64,000 bases of DNA from Mesorhizobium sp. CU3 (GTDB lineage Bacteria > Pseudomonadota > Alphaproteobacteria > Rhizobiales > Rhizobiaceae). The DNA lies in the NCBI RefSeq assembly GCF_006442965.1, contig NZ_VFWX01000001.1, positions 1 through 64,000 of the forward strand, read 5' to 3'. Positions 56,438 through 64,000 of the stretch are shown piece by piece; the first letter of the stretch is position 1, and every line of letters begins with the position of its first letter. A model generated the notes under the pieces. The model saw only the letters and a list, made by a program, of their open reading frames with translations. It searched no databases and was not told where the DNA came from. A program made the translations under genes and the position numbers.

Positions 56438-57169
56438 TCAGCTCTTGCGGGACGGAGAATAGCGGCTGCCGAGCGAATAGCGGCTGCCGGCGTAAGTCAG
56501 CTTGCTGATGGTGGCGACAACCGCGCCCGTCCAAGTCCGGCGATGCAGGAGCAGGCAGCAGGCGCCGACGTCGATGGCCAGATGCCGCGCCGTTTCGGCA
56601 TCGGCGGGGATTGCTGAAATGATGTGCTCGACCTCGGTCACCGGCGTCTTCTGCATCAAATAGTCATAGGTCGCGGTCTTGGAGAAATCCTGCTTGTCGT
56701 AATCCGGTATCAGGCTCGGATTGACGAAGCGCTCTTCCAGTTGGACCGGCAGGTCGTTCTCGAAATTGACGACCACCGAATGATAGATCGCCGCGCGCTT
56801 GGCGAATTCGAAGGACAGCGAAAGTTCCTTGGTCGGCGTGATCTTTTCGAGGACCAGAACCTGCGAGCGATGCCTGTTGCCGCGCGCGACGATCTCGGCC
56901 GCGATGTTGTTGATCTCGATCAGCGTCGATTGCGGCCGGGGCGGCGCGATGAACGTGCCGACGCCCTGCAGCCGGATCAGGAAACCCGCCGAGGTCAGTT
57001 CCCGCAAGGCGCGGTGAACGGTCATCCGCGACACGCCAAGCGCGGTCACGAAGTCATTCTCGGACGGCAGCTTGCTGTCCTTGCTCCACTTGCCGGTTCC
57101 GATGTTGGTCAGGATATAGTCCTTGACCTTTTCGTAGAGGGGGCTGGCCGTATCGGGCAAACTATTCAT
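56438..57169 (-). CDS. GntR-family regulator, HutC subgroup
   Basis: 243 residues from ATG 57169 with GGAAAGG upstream; a TTG at 57190 is weaker. N-terminal winged HTH (PLYEKVKDYILTNIGTGKW, LPSENDFVTALGVSRMTVHR, GFLIRLQGVGTFIA) and a C-terminal UTRA ligand domain (VVVNFENDLPVQLEERFVNP). The extreme C-terminus has a six-residue tandem duplication (GSRYSL, GSRYSP) from an 18-bp repeat at 56457-56490. It probably represses the sulfonate-type module through the three shared sites. Confidence 0.9.
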   Translation of the reverse strand: MNSLPDTASPLYEKVKDYILTNIGTGKWSKDSKLPSENDFVTALGVSRMTVHRALRELTSAGFLIRLQGVGTFIAPPRPQSTLIEINNIAAEIVARGNRHRSQVLVLEKITPTKELSLSFEFAKRAAIYHSVVVNFENDLPVQLEERFVNPSLIPDYDKQDFSKTATYDYLMQKTPVTEVEHIISAIPADAETARHLAIDVGACCLLLHRRTWTGAVVATISKLTYAGSRYSLGSRYSPSRKS

Positions 57170-57200
57170 TTCAAAAGTCCTTTCCGGCAAATATCGGAAA

Positions 57201-58223
57201 TCAGGCGCCGGCAGGTTGCCGCACCCGGATAATGGTTTTCAAGCCGTCGCCCTGCCCCGCCAGCAGTCGCTCATAGGCGGCGGGAACATCGTCCAGGCCG
57301 ATCTCGCGATCGATCAGGCTGATCAGCGGCCCGGACAGCTCGCCGAGCATTGCGATGGCGTCGGGCAGTTCGTCGGCAAAGGCATGGCATCCGAGCAGCG
57401 CGATCTCGCGCTCGACGAGCATGTTGGGGTCGATGTCGAGCCGGCCATGGAAAATGCCGACTAGCGCGACCGCGGCGCCCGAACCGAGAACGCCCAGCAA
57501 CTGGTTGAGCGCGGCAATGCTGCCGGTCGCCTCGACGGCGGCGAGCAAAGGTGCGCCGTGGAGGGCGGCGGCAATAGCGTCGCGGTCGAGATCGACGATG
57601 GTGGCGCCGGTCACGCCTGCGACACGCGCACAGCGCGCCTTGTTGCGGTCGGCGATCAGCAGCTTGCCGGAGAAGGTCCGCGACAAGAGCAGCGCCGCAA
57701 GACCGCCGATGGTGCCGCAGCCGACGACCAGCACTGAACCCGCCGTCTTCGGCAGGCGCCGCACCGCGTGCAGCGCCACGGCGAGCGGCTCGGCCATCGC
57801 CGCAACCCTTTCGTCGAGCGCGGCGTCGATGACATGCAGCAGCCGCACCGGCAGCACCGTCTGTTCGGCAAAGCCGCCGTCGCAAACCTCGCCGACGAAG
57901 CCCAGCACGGCGCACAGATGCCACCTGCCGGCGCGGCATTGCAGGCATTCTCCGCACCAGAAGCGGGAATCGGCGACCACGCGGTCACCCACGGCGATGG
58001 TGTCCACCCCCTCGCCGACCGCGACCACCGTGCCAGTCAGTTCATGGCCGGCCGTCGAGGGCACGCGGCTTATCCATTGTCCGGTGCGGAAATTGTGGAG
58101 GTCGGAACCGCAGATTCCGGCGGCATCGACATTGAGCTTCACCCAGCCCGCCTCGGGAGCCCCTGGCGCGGCGATATGCTCGACGCGCAGGTCGCCGGGG
58201 CCATGGAGTCTGGCGGCCTTCAT
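57201..58223 (-). CDS. Zinc-dependent medium-chain dehydrogenase (sulfonate-type module)
   Basis: 340 residues. Catalytic zinc segment AAGICGSDLHNF and AGHELTGTVVAVG; structural zinc Cys cluster FWCGECLQCRAGRWHLC; nucleotide fold VVGCGTIGGLAALLLS then LIADRNKAR. L-threonine/sorbitol dehydrogenase type. It lies between the HisD-like and regulator genes. If the module handles dihydroxypropanesulfonate, this or the SDR could be the 2-dehydrogenase that interconverts its enantiomers; that is inference. Confidence 0.9.
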   Translation of the reverse strand: MKAARLHGPGDLRVEHIAAPGAPEAGWVKLNVDAAGICGSDLHNFRTGQWISRVPSTAGHELTGTVVAVGEGVDTIAVGDRVVADSRFWCGECLQCRAGRWHLCAVLGFVGEVCDGGFAEQTVLPVRLLHVIDAALDERVAAMAEPLAVALHAVRRLPKTAGSVLVVGCGTIGGLAALLLSRTFSGKLLIADRNKARCARVAGVTGATIVDLDRDAIAAALHGAPLLAAVEATGSIAALNQLLGVLGSGAAVALVGIFHGRLDIDPNMLVEREIALLGCHAFADELPDAIAMLGELSGPLISLIDREIGLDDVPAAYERLLAGQGDGLKTIIRVRQPAGA

Positions 58224-58235
58224 CGCGGCGGCCCG

Positions 58236-59558
58236 TCAGCCGCCGAGATAACGGTCGCGGATTTCCGAGACCGCGTTCTCATGCGAGCTGAAGCCTTCAT
58301 AGCGGGCGAGCCTGCGGGCATGGCTGGCAAGCTCCGGATAGGCTGCCGAGGTCACATAGCCGACCGACGAGCGTTTCAGGAAATCCGTCACCGAAAGCGG
58401 TCCGTAGGTGCGCGCCCAGCGGCTTGTCGGCAGCACCGCATTCGGCCCAAGGACGAAGTTGGCTAATGTCACCGGCGTATGCGGACCCATGAGAATCTCC
58501 GCCGCCTCGGTGATGTGGCCGAGATGCGCGAACGGCTCCGTGGACAGGATTTCCAGATGCTCGGGCGCATAGTCGTTGATGAAGCGGTAGCTGTCCTCCA
58601 GCGAGGCGGTCAGCACGATGCCGCCACGCTTGCCGGTCAGCACCGCGCGCGAGAACTCGACGCGCTGCTCGCTCATGCGCGACCAGTGCTCGGGCAGTGC
58701 CGCCAGGGCCGCTTCGGCGACCTTGCGGCTGTGCGTCACCAGATAGGCCGAGGAATCCGGCCCATGCTCGGCCTCGATCAGCAGGTCGAGCGCGGCGAGG
58801 CCGCCGTCGACGCTGCCATCGGCGAAGATGATTGCTTCCGACGGACCGGCCGGAAGGCCGGTGTCGATGATCGAGGACAGCAGGCTCTTGGCCGCAACCA
58901 CCCAGGGGCTGCCCGGGCCGACGATCTTGAGCGCGGGCTTCACCGTCTCGGTGCCGTAGGCGACGGCGGCGACCGCATGCGCGCCGCCGCATTTGTAGAC
59001 AGTCTCGACCCCGGCCAGGCGCGCGGCGACCAGGGTGGCGGCATCGACGGAACCGTCCGCGGTCGGCGGTGTCACGATGGCGATCCGCGGCACGCCGGCG
59101 ATGACGGCCGGAACCGAGGTCATCATTGTCACCGACGGGAAGGCGCCCTTGCCGCGCGGGACGTAGAGCGCGACCGAGGCGATCGGCGTGTAGCGGTCGC
59201 CGGCATAGGCGCCGGGGCGAACCTCCTTGAGCCACATCGTCTCCGGACGCTGTTCCTCATGGAAATGCCTGATGTTGCCGATGCCGAAGCGGATGCTGTC
59301 GACGACCTCCTTGTCGACCTTGCCGAAGGCCGCGTCGAACTCCGCTTCCGAGACCTTGAGATTGCCGGCGGCGACATCGGCCTTGTCCAGATCCCTGACG
59401 AAGCGCAGCAGGGCCGCGTCGCCTTCGGTCCTGACCGCTTCGAGGATCGGGCGGACCTTGTCGACGAAGACCGACAGGTCGGCCTCGGCGCGCTTCAGCA
59501 GGCTCGCCCGCTGTTCGCCGCTCGCGGATGAGAGGTCGTGGAGGCTGACGTCGGACAT
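58236..59558 (-). CDS. Histidinol dehydrogenase paralogue, sulfopropanediol 3-dehydrogenase (HpsN)-like
   Basis: 440 residues, ATG 59558 after GAGGAG. Clear HisD fold: YVPRGKGAFPSVTMMTSVPA, CGGAHAVAAVAYGTETVKPA, GPGSPWVVAAKSLL, AEHGPDSSAYLV, DYAPEHLEIL. At the substrate site, however, GDYxxGxNHVLPT of true HisD becomes ANFVLGPNAVLPT: the zinc-site Asp is Asn and the following His is Ala. The window already has a complete HisD (26716). HpsN is the characterised HisD-family enzyme that oxidises (R)-dihydroxypropanesulfonate to sulfolactate, and the sulfonate-type importer supports that class. Confidence 0.82.
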   Translation of the reverse strand: MSDVSLHDLSSASGEQRASLLKRAEADLSVFVDKVRPILEAVRTEGDAALLRFVRDLDKADVAAGNLKVSEAEFDAAFGKVDKEVVDSIRFGIGNIRHFHEEQRPETMWLKEVRPGAYAGDRYTPIASVALYVPRGKGAFPSVTMMTSVPAVIAGVPRIAIVTPPTADGSVDAATLVAARLAGVETVYKCGGAHAVAAVAYGTETVKPALKIVGPGSPWVVAAKSLLSSIIDTGLPAGPSEAIIFADGSVDGGLAALDLLIEAEHGPDSSAYLVTHSRKVAEAALAALPEHWSRMSEQRVEFSRAVLTGKRGGIVLTASLEDSYRFINDYAPEHLEILSTEPFAHLGHITEAAEILMGPHTPVTLANFVLGPNAVLPTSRWARTYGPLSVTDFLKRSSVGYVTSAAYPELASHARRLARYEGFSSHENAVSEIRDRYLGG

Positions 59559-59582
59559 GGCTGCTCCTCAGAAACGCAGGAA

Positions 59583-59605
59583 AAGTATATACATGTATGT
59601 ATAAT
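59583..59605 (+). promoter_or_regulatory. GntR operator-like site 2 (HisD-like operon)
   Basis: Core GTATATACATGTATGTA, starting 25 bp upstream of the HisD-like start. It differs from site 1 at one of 17 positions. It would control the HisD-like/dehydrogenase/gntR operon, making the regulator autoregulatory. Confidence 0.7.
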
Positions 59606-59651
59606 GGTCGCCAGCCTTTTCTGCGCTTTGCCGCCAAGCTGGCAAGCCGCG

Positions 59652-60425
59652 TCAGATCGAGGCAAGAAAGCCGCCGTCCACCGGGAAGCACTGGCCGGTG
59701 ATGTAGGCCGAGGCATCCGAGGCGAGGAAGACCGCAATGCCATGCAGGTCCGAAAGGTCGCCGAAGCGATGCTGCGGGATCTTGGCGAGCATCGATTGCT
59801 GCCACGCCTCGTCGGCGTAGAACGCCTCCGTCATCGCCGTTCTGAAATAGCCGGGAGCAATGGCATTGACCCTGATGCCGAGGCCCGCCCATTCCGCCGC
59901 CAGCGCCCGCGTCATGCCGAGCAAGCCAGACTTCGAGGAGCCGTAAGGCACAGCCGTAGGAATGCCAACCTCCGAGGTCAGCGAGCACAGATTGATGATG
60001 GCGCCGGGCCGGCCGGCGTCGCGCATACGGCGGCCGGCGGCCTGGGCACAGAAGAAAGCACCCTTGAGGTTGGTGTCGACGATCCGGTCCCACAGCGCCT
60101 CATCGACATCGAGCGAAGGCCTGACTTCTTCCATGCCGGCATTGTTGACCAGGATATCGAGACCGCCGAGCAGGCTGGCGGCCTCGTTGGTCGCGGCGCG
60201 GCAGCGGGCGACGTCGGTGACATCAAGGGCAATGGCATGCGCAACGCCGCCGGCGGCCCGGATCGCCGCCGTCGTCTCCTCAAGCGAAGCAAGGCTGCGC
60301 GCCGCGACCGCGACATCGGCACCCGCCGCGCTCAGCGCTTCGGCGATGCCGCGCCCGATACCGCGGCTGGCGCCGGTGACGAGCGCCTTCCGGCCCGACA
60401 GGTCGAAGAGGGAAGCATTGCGCAT
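59652..60425 (-). CDS. Short-chain dehydrogenase/reductase (sulfonate-type module)
   Basis: 257 residues from ATG 60425 after AAGGAGGA. TGASRGIGRGIAE, VNNAGMEE, catalytic Tyr/Lys in YGSSKSG, and the C-terminal GQCFPVDGGFLASI. Classical NAD(P) SDR. It has its own operator-like site 51 bp upstream and is read in the same direction as the HisD-like gene. Confidence 0.9.
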   Translation of the reverse strand: MRNASLFDLSGRKALVTGASRGIGRGIAEALSAAGADVAVAARSLASLEETTAAIRAAGGVAHAIALDVTDVARCRAATNEAASLLGGLDILVNNAGMEEVRPSLDVDEALWDRIVDTNLKGAFFCAQAAGRRMRDAGRPGAIINLCSLTSEVGIPTAVPYGSSKSGLLGMTRALAAEWAGLGIRVNAIAPGYFRTAMTEAFYADEAWQQSMLAKIPQHRFGDLSDLHGIAVFLASDASAYITGQCFPVDGGFLASI

Positions 60426-60475
60426 GTGATCCTCCTTGGCCATGCCGGCCACACCACGAGACCAGCCGATGATAG

Positions 60476-60498
60476 GTTACATATACAAGCACATACAA
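60476..60498 (-). promoter_or_regulatory. GntR operator-like site 3 (SDR gene)
   Basis: Minus-strand core GTATGTGCTTGTATATG, upstream of the SDR start. It shares the GTATRTRCWTGTATRTR pattern with sites 1 and 2. Confidence 0.6.
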
Positions 60499-60578
60499 AT
60501 GATTTCGGACTGGATAATGCGCAAACCTTCTCCGGCGGATGATATCAGCGCGTCACAGTCGGCAAGTTTTCCAATGGC

Positions 60579-61502
60579 TCAAGATCGCGCCGCGGCATTG
60601 GCCACCACGAACACCGCATAAAGCGACTGCCGCGCGGTGATGAACAGGCGGTTGCGCTTGGGTCCGCCGAAGGTGAGGTTGGCCACCGTCTCCGGGATAC
60701 GGATCTTGCCGATCAGCGTGCCGTCTGGATCGAAGCAATGGACGCCATCGCCGGCGCCTGCCCAGATGCGGCCGGCCGTATCCACCCGGAACCCGTCGAA
60801 CAGGCCGGACGTGCAGGTGGCAAGAACGCCCAGTTCCTTGAGCGTGGCGCCTTCGACGGCGAATTTGCGGATGTGCTTCGGCCCGTCCTTCTGGTGCGTG
60901 ACGCCGGTGTCGCCGACATAGAGGATCGTATCGTCCGGCGAGAAGGCGAGGCCGTTTGGCTTGGCCATGGTCGAGACGACCCGCACCACCTCACCCGTGG
61001 CTGGGTCTGCGCGATAGACATGGCAGCCCTCGATCTCCTGCTCGGCGCGGTCGCCCTCGTAATCCGTCGCGATGCCGTAGGGCGGATCGGAAAACCACAC
61101 CGTGCCGTCCGAACGGACGACCACGTCGTTCGGCGAATTTAGCCGCTTTCCCTCGAAGCGGTCGGCGATCACCGTGATCGACCCGTCATGCTCGGTGCGG
61201 GTGACGCGGCGCGCGCGGTGCTCGCAGGTCACCAGCCGCCCCTGCGTGTCGACCGTGTTGCCGTTGGCATTGTTGGCCGGCGCGCGGAACACCGAGACCA
61301 TGCCGCTGGTGTCGTCATAGCGCATGATGCGGTCGTTCGGGATGTCGGAGAAGACCAGATAACGGCCGGCCGCGAACCATGCCGGGCCCTCCAGCCAGCG
61401 CCCGCCCGTCCACAGCCGCTCGACCGCGACATGGCCGACGAAACAACTCGCGAAGCGCTCGTCGAGAACCTCGAAACCGGCACCTTCGATATCTCCAAAC
61501 AT
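60579..61502 (-). CDS. SMP-30/gluconolactonase family protein
   Basis: 307 residues from ATG 61502. Beta-propeller of the SGL family. Likely metal ligands: Glu in WLEGPAWF, Asn in RLNSPNDVVV, Asn in KPNGLAFSPDD and Asp in LYVGDTG. These enzymes hydrolyse sugar lactones. Divergent from a ribose-type sugar importer, so a sugar acid or aldonolactone route is likely. Confidence 0.9.
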   Translation of the reverse strand: MFGDIEGAGFEVLDERFASCFVGHVAVERLWTGGRWLEGPAWFAAGRYLVFSDIPNDRIMRYDDTSGMVSVFRAPANNANGNTVDTQGRLVTCEHRARRVTRTEHDGSITVIADRFEGKRLNSPNDVVVRSDGTVWFSDPPYGIATDYEGDRAEQEIEGCHVYRADPATGEVVRVVSTMAKPNGLAFSPDDTILYVGDTGVTHQKDGPKHIRKFAVEGATLKELGVLATCTSGLFDGFRVDTAGRIWAGAGDGVHCFDPDGTLIGKIRIPETVANLTFGGPKRNRLFITARQSLYAVFVVANAAARS

Positions 61503-61561
61503 GCTCTTGCTCCCACGAAACCGGCCCATCGATAGCCTTCGCCGAGTCTCGTTTTCAAGAC

Positions 61562-61590
61562 TTGACCTGCAAAAATGTTAGCGATAACAT
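61562..61590 (+). promoter_or_regulatory. Promoter with LacI-family-like operator before the sugar importer
   Basis: TTGACC (61562-61567), a 17-bp spacer, then TAACAT (61585-61590). The near-perfect dyad ATGTTAGCGATAACAT (61575-61590) covers the -10. The form TGTTAnCGnTAACA is the classical target of LacI-family sugar regulators. It lies between the divergent lactonase and importer genes. No LacI gene is inside the window. Confidence 0.72.
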
Positions 61591-61633
61591 CGATCGCAGT
61601 TCAGTCCGTTCGTTTGGCTTGGGAGGGCCATGG

Positions 61634-63127
61634 ATGCGGCCCAAGCTCATCGAATTCATCGACATCTCGAAGCGCTTCGGCGGCACCCTGGCGCTGAAGT
61701 CGGTCTCGCTCGACATCCACGAGGGCGAGATCGTCGCGCTGCTCGGCGAGAACGGCGCCGGCAAGTCGACGCTCATCAAGACGCTCGCCGGCATACACAA
61801 GCGCGACCAGGGCGCGATCCGCTTTCGCGGCGAGGATTATCAGCACCGCCCGCCGCGCCCCAACCAGCCGCAGAAGGTCGCCTTCATCCATCAGGATCTC
61901 GGCCTGATCGAATGGATGACGGTGGCCGAGAATGTCGGCATGGCGCAGGGCTTTTCGCGGCGCTCCGGCCTGATCGACTGGCGCGACACCGAAAGCCGCG
62001 CCGAGCGCGCGCTGGCGCTGGTCGGCTGTGCCTTCGATCCGGCGACGCGCGTCCAGGATCTGTCGCGCACGGAAAAATCGCTGGTGGCGATTGCCCGCGC
62101 CTTGGCCACCGAAGCCGACGTTCTGGTGCTCGACGAGCCGACGGCCAGCCTGCCGGCGGACGAGGTCGAGCGCCTGTTCGAGGCGCTGCGGCCGCTGCGC
62201 CAGCGCGGCGTCGGCATGATCTATGTCTCGCACCGACTGGATGAAGTCTTCCGCATCGCCGACCGCGTCGCCGTCATGCGCGACGGCCGCATGGTCGCGG
62301 TCAAGCCGGTCGCCGAGACGACGCCGCAGGAACTGGTCGACCTGATCGTCGGCCGGCCGGCGCATCAGATGTTTGCCAAGTCGCAATGGCAGGACGGACC
62401 AGAGCGGCTCAAGGTGGAGAACCTCACCTGCGGCAGCGTCGGTCCGGTAAGCTTCGAGGCGCGCTCCGGAGAGCTGCTCGGTCTCGTCGGCCTGCGCGGC
62501 GCCGGACAAGAGGCCGTCGGGCGCGCGCTGTTCGGCGCCGAGCGTTTCGACGGGCTGGTCTCGCTCGACGGCAAACGCCTCGACCTCTCCTCGGTCGGCA
62601 CCGCTCTTGCCGCCGGCGTCGGGTTGATCGCGCGCGACCGCACCGAGGAATCGGTGGCGCTGTCGCTCTCGGTGCGCGAGAACATGTATCTCAATCCGTC
62701 GGCGGTCGGCCGCGGGCTGTTCTCCTTCATGAAGCCGGCGCAAGAGAGCGAGCTGACGCGCGAACTCGGGACGCGGCTGGGCTTGAGGCCGAACGACCCG
62801 CATCTGCCGATCGAGGCGCTTTCCGGCGGCAACCAGCAGAAGGTCGTCGTCGGCCGCTGGCTGGCGACAGGCCGCAAGCTGTTGATCGCCGAGGACCCGA
62901 CCGCCGGCGTCGATGTCGGCGCCAAGGCCGAAATCTACCGGCTGATCGCCGCGGCCGTCGAGGCAGGGCTCGCGGTCATCGTCGTCTCCACCGATTTCGA
63001 GGAGGTCGCCCATATCTGCCATCGCGCGCTCGTCTTCTCGCACAACCGCATCGTGCGCGAACTAGCCGGCGATGCCCTGACGACGGCGGCGCTGATCCGC
63101 GCCGCCTCCGTGTCCGAAGCCGCCTGA
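61634..63127 (+). CDS. Ribose/xylose-type sugar ABC ATPase (RbsA-like)
   Basis: 497 residues from ATG 61634 with GGGAGGG seven bases upstream. Two fused ABC domains: the first with Walker A GENGAGKST, signature-region DLSRTEKSLVAIARAL and Walker B VLVLDEPTASLP; the second with the usual eroded P-loop (GLRGAGQEAV) and a good signature LSGGNQQKVVVGRWL. Typical of CUT2 importers. The permease follows 9 bp after the stop. Confidence 0.93.
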   Translation: MRPKLIEFIDISKRFGGTLALKSVSLDIHEGEIVALLGENGAGKSTLIKTLAGIHKRDQGAIRFRGEDYQHRPPRPNQPQKVAFIHQDLGLIEWMTVAENVGMAQGFSRRSGLIDWRDTESRAERALALVGCAFDPATRVQDLSRTEKSLVAIARALATEADVLVLDEPTASLPADEVERLFEALRPLRQRGVGMIYVSHRLDEVFRIADRVAVMRDGRMVAVKPVAETTPQELVDLIVGRPAHQMFAKSQWQDGPERLKVENLTCGSVGPVSFEARSGELLGLVGLRGAGQEAVGRALFGAERFDGLVSLDGKRLDLSSVGTALAAGVGLIARDRTEESVALSLSVRENMYLNPSAVGRGLFSFMKPAQESELTRELGTRLGLRPNDPHLPIEALSGGNQQKVVVGRWLATGRKLLIAEDPTAGVDVGAKAEIYRLIAAAVEAGLAVIVVSTDFEEVAHICHRALVFSHNRIVRELAGDALTTAALIRAASVSEAA

Positions 63128-63136
63128 GGAGTATCC

Positions 63137-64000
63137 ATGAACTCGATCAAATCGACGGCGCTGGAGCCGACCCGCTCGGAACTTTCCGGCCTGAGCTTCG
63201 GCCAGAAAGCGGCGCGCTATCTGCCGGTCTACGGGCTGCCGATCCTGATGGTGCTGTTGATCCTGCTGTTTTCGCTGCTCCTGCCGCGGACCTTCCCGAC
63301 GCTGCTCAATTTGCGCTCGATCGTCTCCGACAAGGCGATCATCGCGATCCTGTCGCTGGCCGCGATGATCCCGATGGCCGCGGGTCGCATCGACCTTACC
63401 GTCGGCTACGGCATCGTGCTCTGGCATATTCTCGCCATCAGCCTGCAGACCGCCTTCGGCGTGCCGTGGCCGATCGCGGTGCTGATCGTCATCCTGCTCG
63501 GCGTAGTGACCGGCTTCATCAACGGCCTGCTGGTCGAGGTGGCGCGCATCGATTCCTTCATCGCCACGCTCGGCACCGGCACCGTGCTCTACGCCTTGGC
63601 CATGTGGTACACGGGCGGCCGCCAGGTCGTCGGCGTGCTGCCCAACGGCTTTCTCTCGCTCAACGGCACGATGCTATTCGGCCTGCCGATCACCGGCTAC
63701 TACGTGATCGTGCTGGCGCTGGTGATGTGGCTGGTGCTCGAATATCTGCCGATCGGCCGCTACCTCTATGCCATCGGCGCCAATCCGAAGGCCGCCGCGC
63801 TCAACGGCATTCCGGTGCAGAAATTCGTCATGGGCGCCTTCGTCGCCTCCGGCGCGCTGACTGCGCTGGGCGGCGTGCTGCTCGCCTCCAAGCTCAGGAT
63901 CGGCCAGGCCAGCGTCGGCCTCGAATATCTCTTGCCGGCGCTGGTCGGCGCCTTCCTCGGATCGACCACCATCAAGCCCGGCCGCGTCAACGTCTGGGGC
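63137..64000 (+). CDS. Ribose-type sugar ABC permease (RbsC-like), 3' end outside window
   Basis: 288 residues are visible from ATG 63137 (SD GAGGAG); the frame is open to the last base. CUT2 permease features: LSLAAMIPMAAGRIDLTVGY, INGLLVEVARIDSFIATLGT, and YAIGANPKAAALNGIPVQKF. About eight helices so far; roughly 30-40 residues are missing. A periplasmic sugar-binding protein gene is expected beyond the window. Confidence 0.92.
   Translation, partial: MNSIKSTALEPTRSELSGLSFGQKAARYLPVYGLPILMVLLILLFSLLLPRTFPTLLNLRSIVSDKAIIAILSLAAMIPMAAGRIDLTVGYGIVLWHILAISLQTAFGVPWPIAVLIVILLGVVTGFINGLLVEVARIDSFIATLGTGTVLYALAMWYTGGRQVVGVLPNGFLSLNGTMLFGLPITGYYVIVLALVMWLVLEYLPIGRYLYAIGANPKAAALNGIPVQKFVMGAFVASGALTALGGVLLASKLRIGQASVGLEYLLPALVGAFLGSTTIKPGRVNVWG

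Overview
The window looks like chromosomal DNA of a Mesorhizobium-type alphaproteobacterium (Hyphomicrobiales). The reasons are the gene order murA - DUF2948 - hisD - UPF0262 - low-molecular-weight phosphatase - infA - maf - yacG - tRNA-Phe, high G+C with alphaproteobacterial codon use, several rhizobial-style palindromic intergenic repeats, and a CtrA-type box in front of Flp pilin genes. The assignment rests on reading the sequence only; no database search was possible.

Layout. 1-3.4 kb: the 3' part of a large type-I-secreted adhesin with a perfect 726-bp tandem duplication. 3.5-5.3 kb: a small exported protein and a lipoprotein resembling PBP activators/Peripla_BP_6 proteins. 5.3-8.0 kb: a visibly A+T-richer minus-strand trio (sterol-desaturase-family hydroxylase, ICMT-like methyltransferase, His-rich polytopic membrane protein) that looks acquired and has no obvious named pathway. 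8.1-20.3 kb: a complete-looking Tad/Flp pilus locus, divergent around two tandem flp genes. 20.2-24 kb: an L,D-transpeptidase, membrane proteins, an SNase-like protein, a GGDEF-like protein with a destroyed signature, and tRNA-Thr(GGU). 24.3-30.6 kb: the conserved housekeeping block ending in tRNA-Phe.

From 30.6 kb the content changes to catabolism. Cluster A (30.8-41.9 kb, plus strand after a divergent XylR-like regulator) has an SDR, a five-gene Liv-type ABC importer, a zinc alcohol dehydrogenase, an alpha/beta hydrolase and a two-component flavin monooxygenase. Cluster B (52.3-43.0 kb, minus strand, divergent LysR regulator) has an intradiol dioxygenase, maleylacetate reductase, a second Liv-type importer, a TfdB-like FAD monooxygenase and a second intradiol dioxygenase. 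Together they read as uptake, hydroxylation and hydroxyquinol-type ring cleavage of a phenolic substrate. The clusters converge on a scar at about 42,577 where two genes that both lost their 5' halves are fused head to head.

53.5-60.4 kb is a second module: a sulfonate/taurine-type ABC importer, a HutC-type GntR regulator, a zinc dehydrogenase, a HisD paralogue with altered substrate-site residues and an SDR. Three matching operator-like sites lie upstream of its three transcription units, suggesting one local regulon, plausibly for a hydroxylated sulfonate such as dihydroxypropanesulfonate. The window ends with a divergent SMP-30 lactonase and ribose-type sugar ABC importer sharing a promoter region with a LacI-family-like operator; the permease runs off the end.
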